A DNA stretch of 64,000 nucleotides from Chloroflexi bacterium TSY (GTDB lineage Bacteria; Chloroflexota; Anaerolineae; Caldilineales; Caldilineaceae), in contig JAHBNG010000068.1 of assembly GCA_019217005.1 (NCBI GenBank), forward strand, positions 11,808 through 75,807. The letters are read 5' to 3'. Shown piece after piece: positions 63,327 through 64,000 of the stretch; within the stretch, counting starts at the first letter, position 1, and every line of letters begins with the position of its first letter. Both the position numbers and the translations under genes were made by a program. The notes below the pieces were generated by a model. The model did not search any database. It saw only the letters and a program-made list of their open reading frames with translations, and had not been told where the DNA came from.

Positions 63327-64000
63327 ATGGAAGTGATGTTTCCGAAGTGCAGCGGCCTGGATGTTCACAAGCGGATGGTAGTGGCGTGTGTGGTAGATGA
63401 ATCAGGGAGGATGGAGCAGGTGCGCAAGCGATTTGGGACAACGACGGTCGAGTTGGAGGGGTTGAGGTCGTGGCTGTCGTGATCACGCATGTGGCGATGG
63501 AGAGTACGGAGTGTATTGGAAACCGATCTACAATGTTGCATGAGCATTTTGAGGTCTGGATTGTGAATGCCCGCCATCTGGCACAGGTGCCTGGTCGCAA
63601 GACGGATGAGAGCGATGCGGCCTGGATCACGAAACTGATGAGTTATGGACTGCTGGAGCGCAGTTTCATTCCAGATGTGGAGCAAAGGGACTTGCGAGAC
63701 CTGACGCGCTATCGGACGCGTCTCTTGAAGAAGAGTGCGGCAGTCAATCGCCTGCATAAGGTGTTGGAAGATGCCAACGTCAAGTTGGGATCGGTGGTCA
63801 CGAGCATCCAAGGTGTATCGGCACGCCAGATGATCGAGGCCCTGATTGCAGATGAGATGGACCCAGAAGCCATGGCTGACTTGGCACAAAAGCGGCTGCG
63901 GGCCAAGATTCCCCAGTTGGTTGATGCGTTGACGGACTGGTCCGTCCTCATCATCGTTTTATGCTGCAAGAAGTTCTGCATCATCTCGATCACCTGAATG
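63327..64000 (+). pseudogene. IS110-family transposase, degenerate, continues past the right edge
   Basis: Starts at ATG 63327 (MEVMFPKCSGLDVHKRMVVA), with GAAAGGAAAGGAAG upstream. The DEDD-type RuvC-like residues are in GLDVHKRM (D), AMEST (E) and KTDESDAAWI (D, D). The frame breaks at least three times: near 63478 (WLS then ITHVAMEST), around 63505-63545 where one frame reads GVYWKPIYN and another HEHFEVWIVNARH, and near 63940 where HHRFMLQEVLHHLDHL continues in a new frame. Inactive remnant; the C-terminal Tnp20 domain lies beyond the window. Confidence 0.85.

Noticed and set aside
1..64000. Selenoprotein genes with in-frame TGA
   Set aside because: I looked for TGA flanked by continuing conserved sequence. 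The only in-frame TGA cases are explained by homopolymer shifts or pseudogenes, so none can be supported.

Overview
The window looks like a chromosomal segment of a Chloroflexota bacterium, probably of an Anaerolineae/Caldilineae-type lineage. This is an inference from gene content, with no marker gene to prove it: RNase J, an FtsK with a long linker, very long GAF-rich histidine kinases, PTPS-related membrane proteins, GDSL lipoproteins and a secreted-protein C-terminus ending YLPFFVRD. Base composition is moderate. No rRNA or CRISPR array is present; the single recognisable tRNA is tRNA-Sec.

Layout. (a) 1-1290: the end of an ATP-grasp operon, a 71-bp palindromic repeat and tRNA-Sec. (b) 1336-16760: an accessory region of nested mobile elements: an ISAzo13-type element split by a 1.5-kb IS with 6-bp target duplications, a second broken copy of that IS in inverted orientation, an IS1031/IS5-type element and an IS701-type element inside a DNA glycosylase gene, and two MITE families. 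Between them lie a restriction-endonuclease-like gene, a PLD-like gene broken by two different MITEs, a membrane-anchored pentapeptide protein, a candidate small RNA, a nuclease-like gene and a tyrosine recombinase with one amber codon. (c) 16766-36204: mostly housekeeping genes: hydrolase, DUF4062 protein, DinB-like protein, two giant membrane proteins, NUDIX, pheT, an ABC transporter pair with a GDSL lipoprotein, a CinA-like/adenylyltransferase fusion, pyrD and an M16 metallopeptidase. (d) 36457-49526: a signalling island: an S1-S1-REC-GAF-histidine kinase, a ~1,620-residue REC-multiGAF-kinase (broken by an IS and a frameshift), a receiver fused to a TCAD9-like kinase-fold domain, and a P-loop NTPase with an OmpR-type winged helix. 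(e) 49681-54365: ftsK and RNase J, each preceded by a perfect 16-bp inverted repeat. (f) 55800-64000: an XRE-TPR membrane protein carrying a 26-bp inverted repeat inside its coding sequence, decayed repeat-rich DNA, a molybdopterin-binding-like protein, broken exopolysaccharide genes and a degenerate IS110 element.

How it works together. The signalling island is the best candidate for an unusual system: its last two genes overlap by ATGA, and all four proteins join phospho-relay modules to RNA-binding, kinase-fold or STAND-like NTPase modules. This resembles the predicted conflict/ternary systems that use TCAD and EAD domains. In the accessory region, removing the inserted elements in silico restores exact reading frames for the glycosylase (169 aa), the PLD protein (315 aa) and the giant kinase (about 1,622 aa), so the order of insertion can be read directly. 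Most remaining frameshifts are single-base changes in homopolymers, so sequencing error must be considered alongside real decay.
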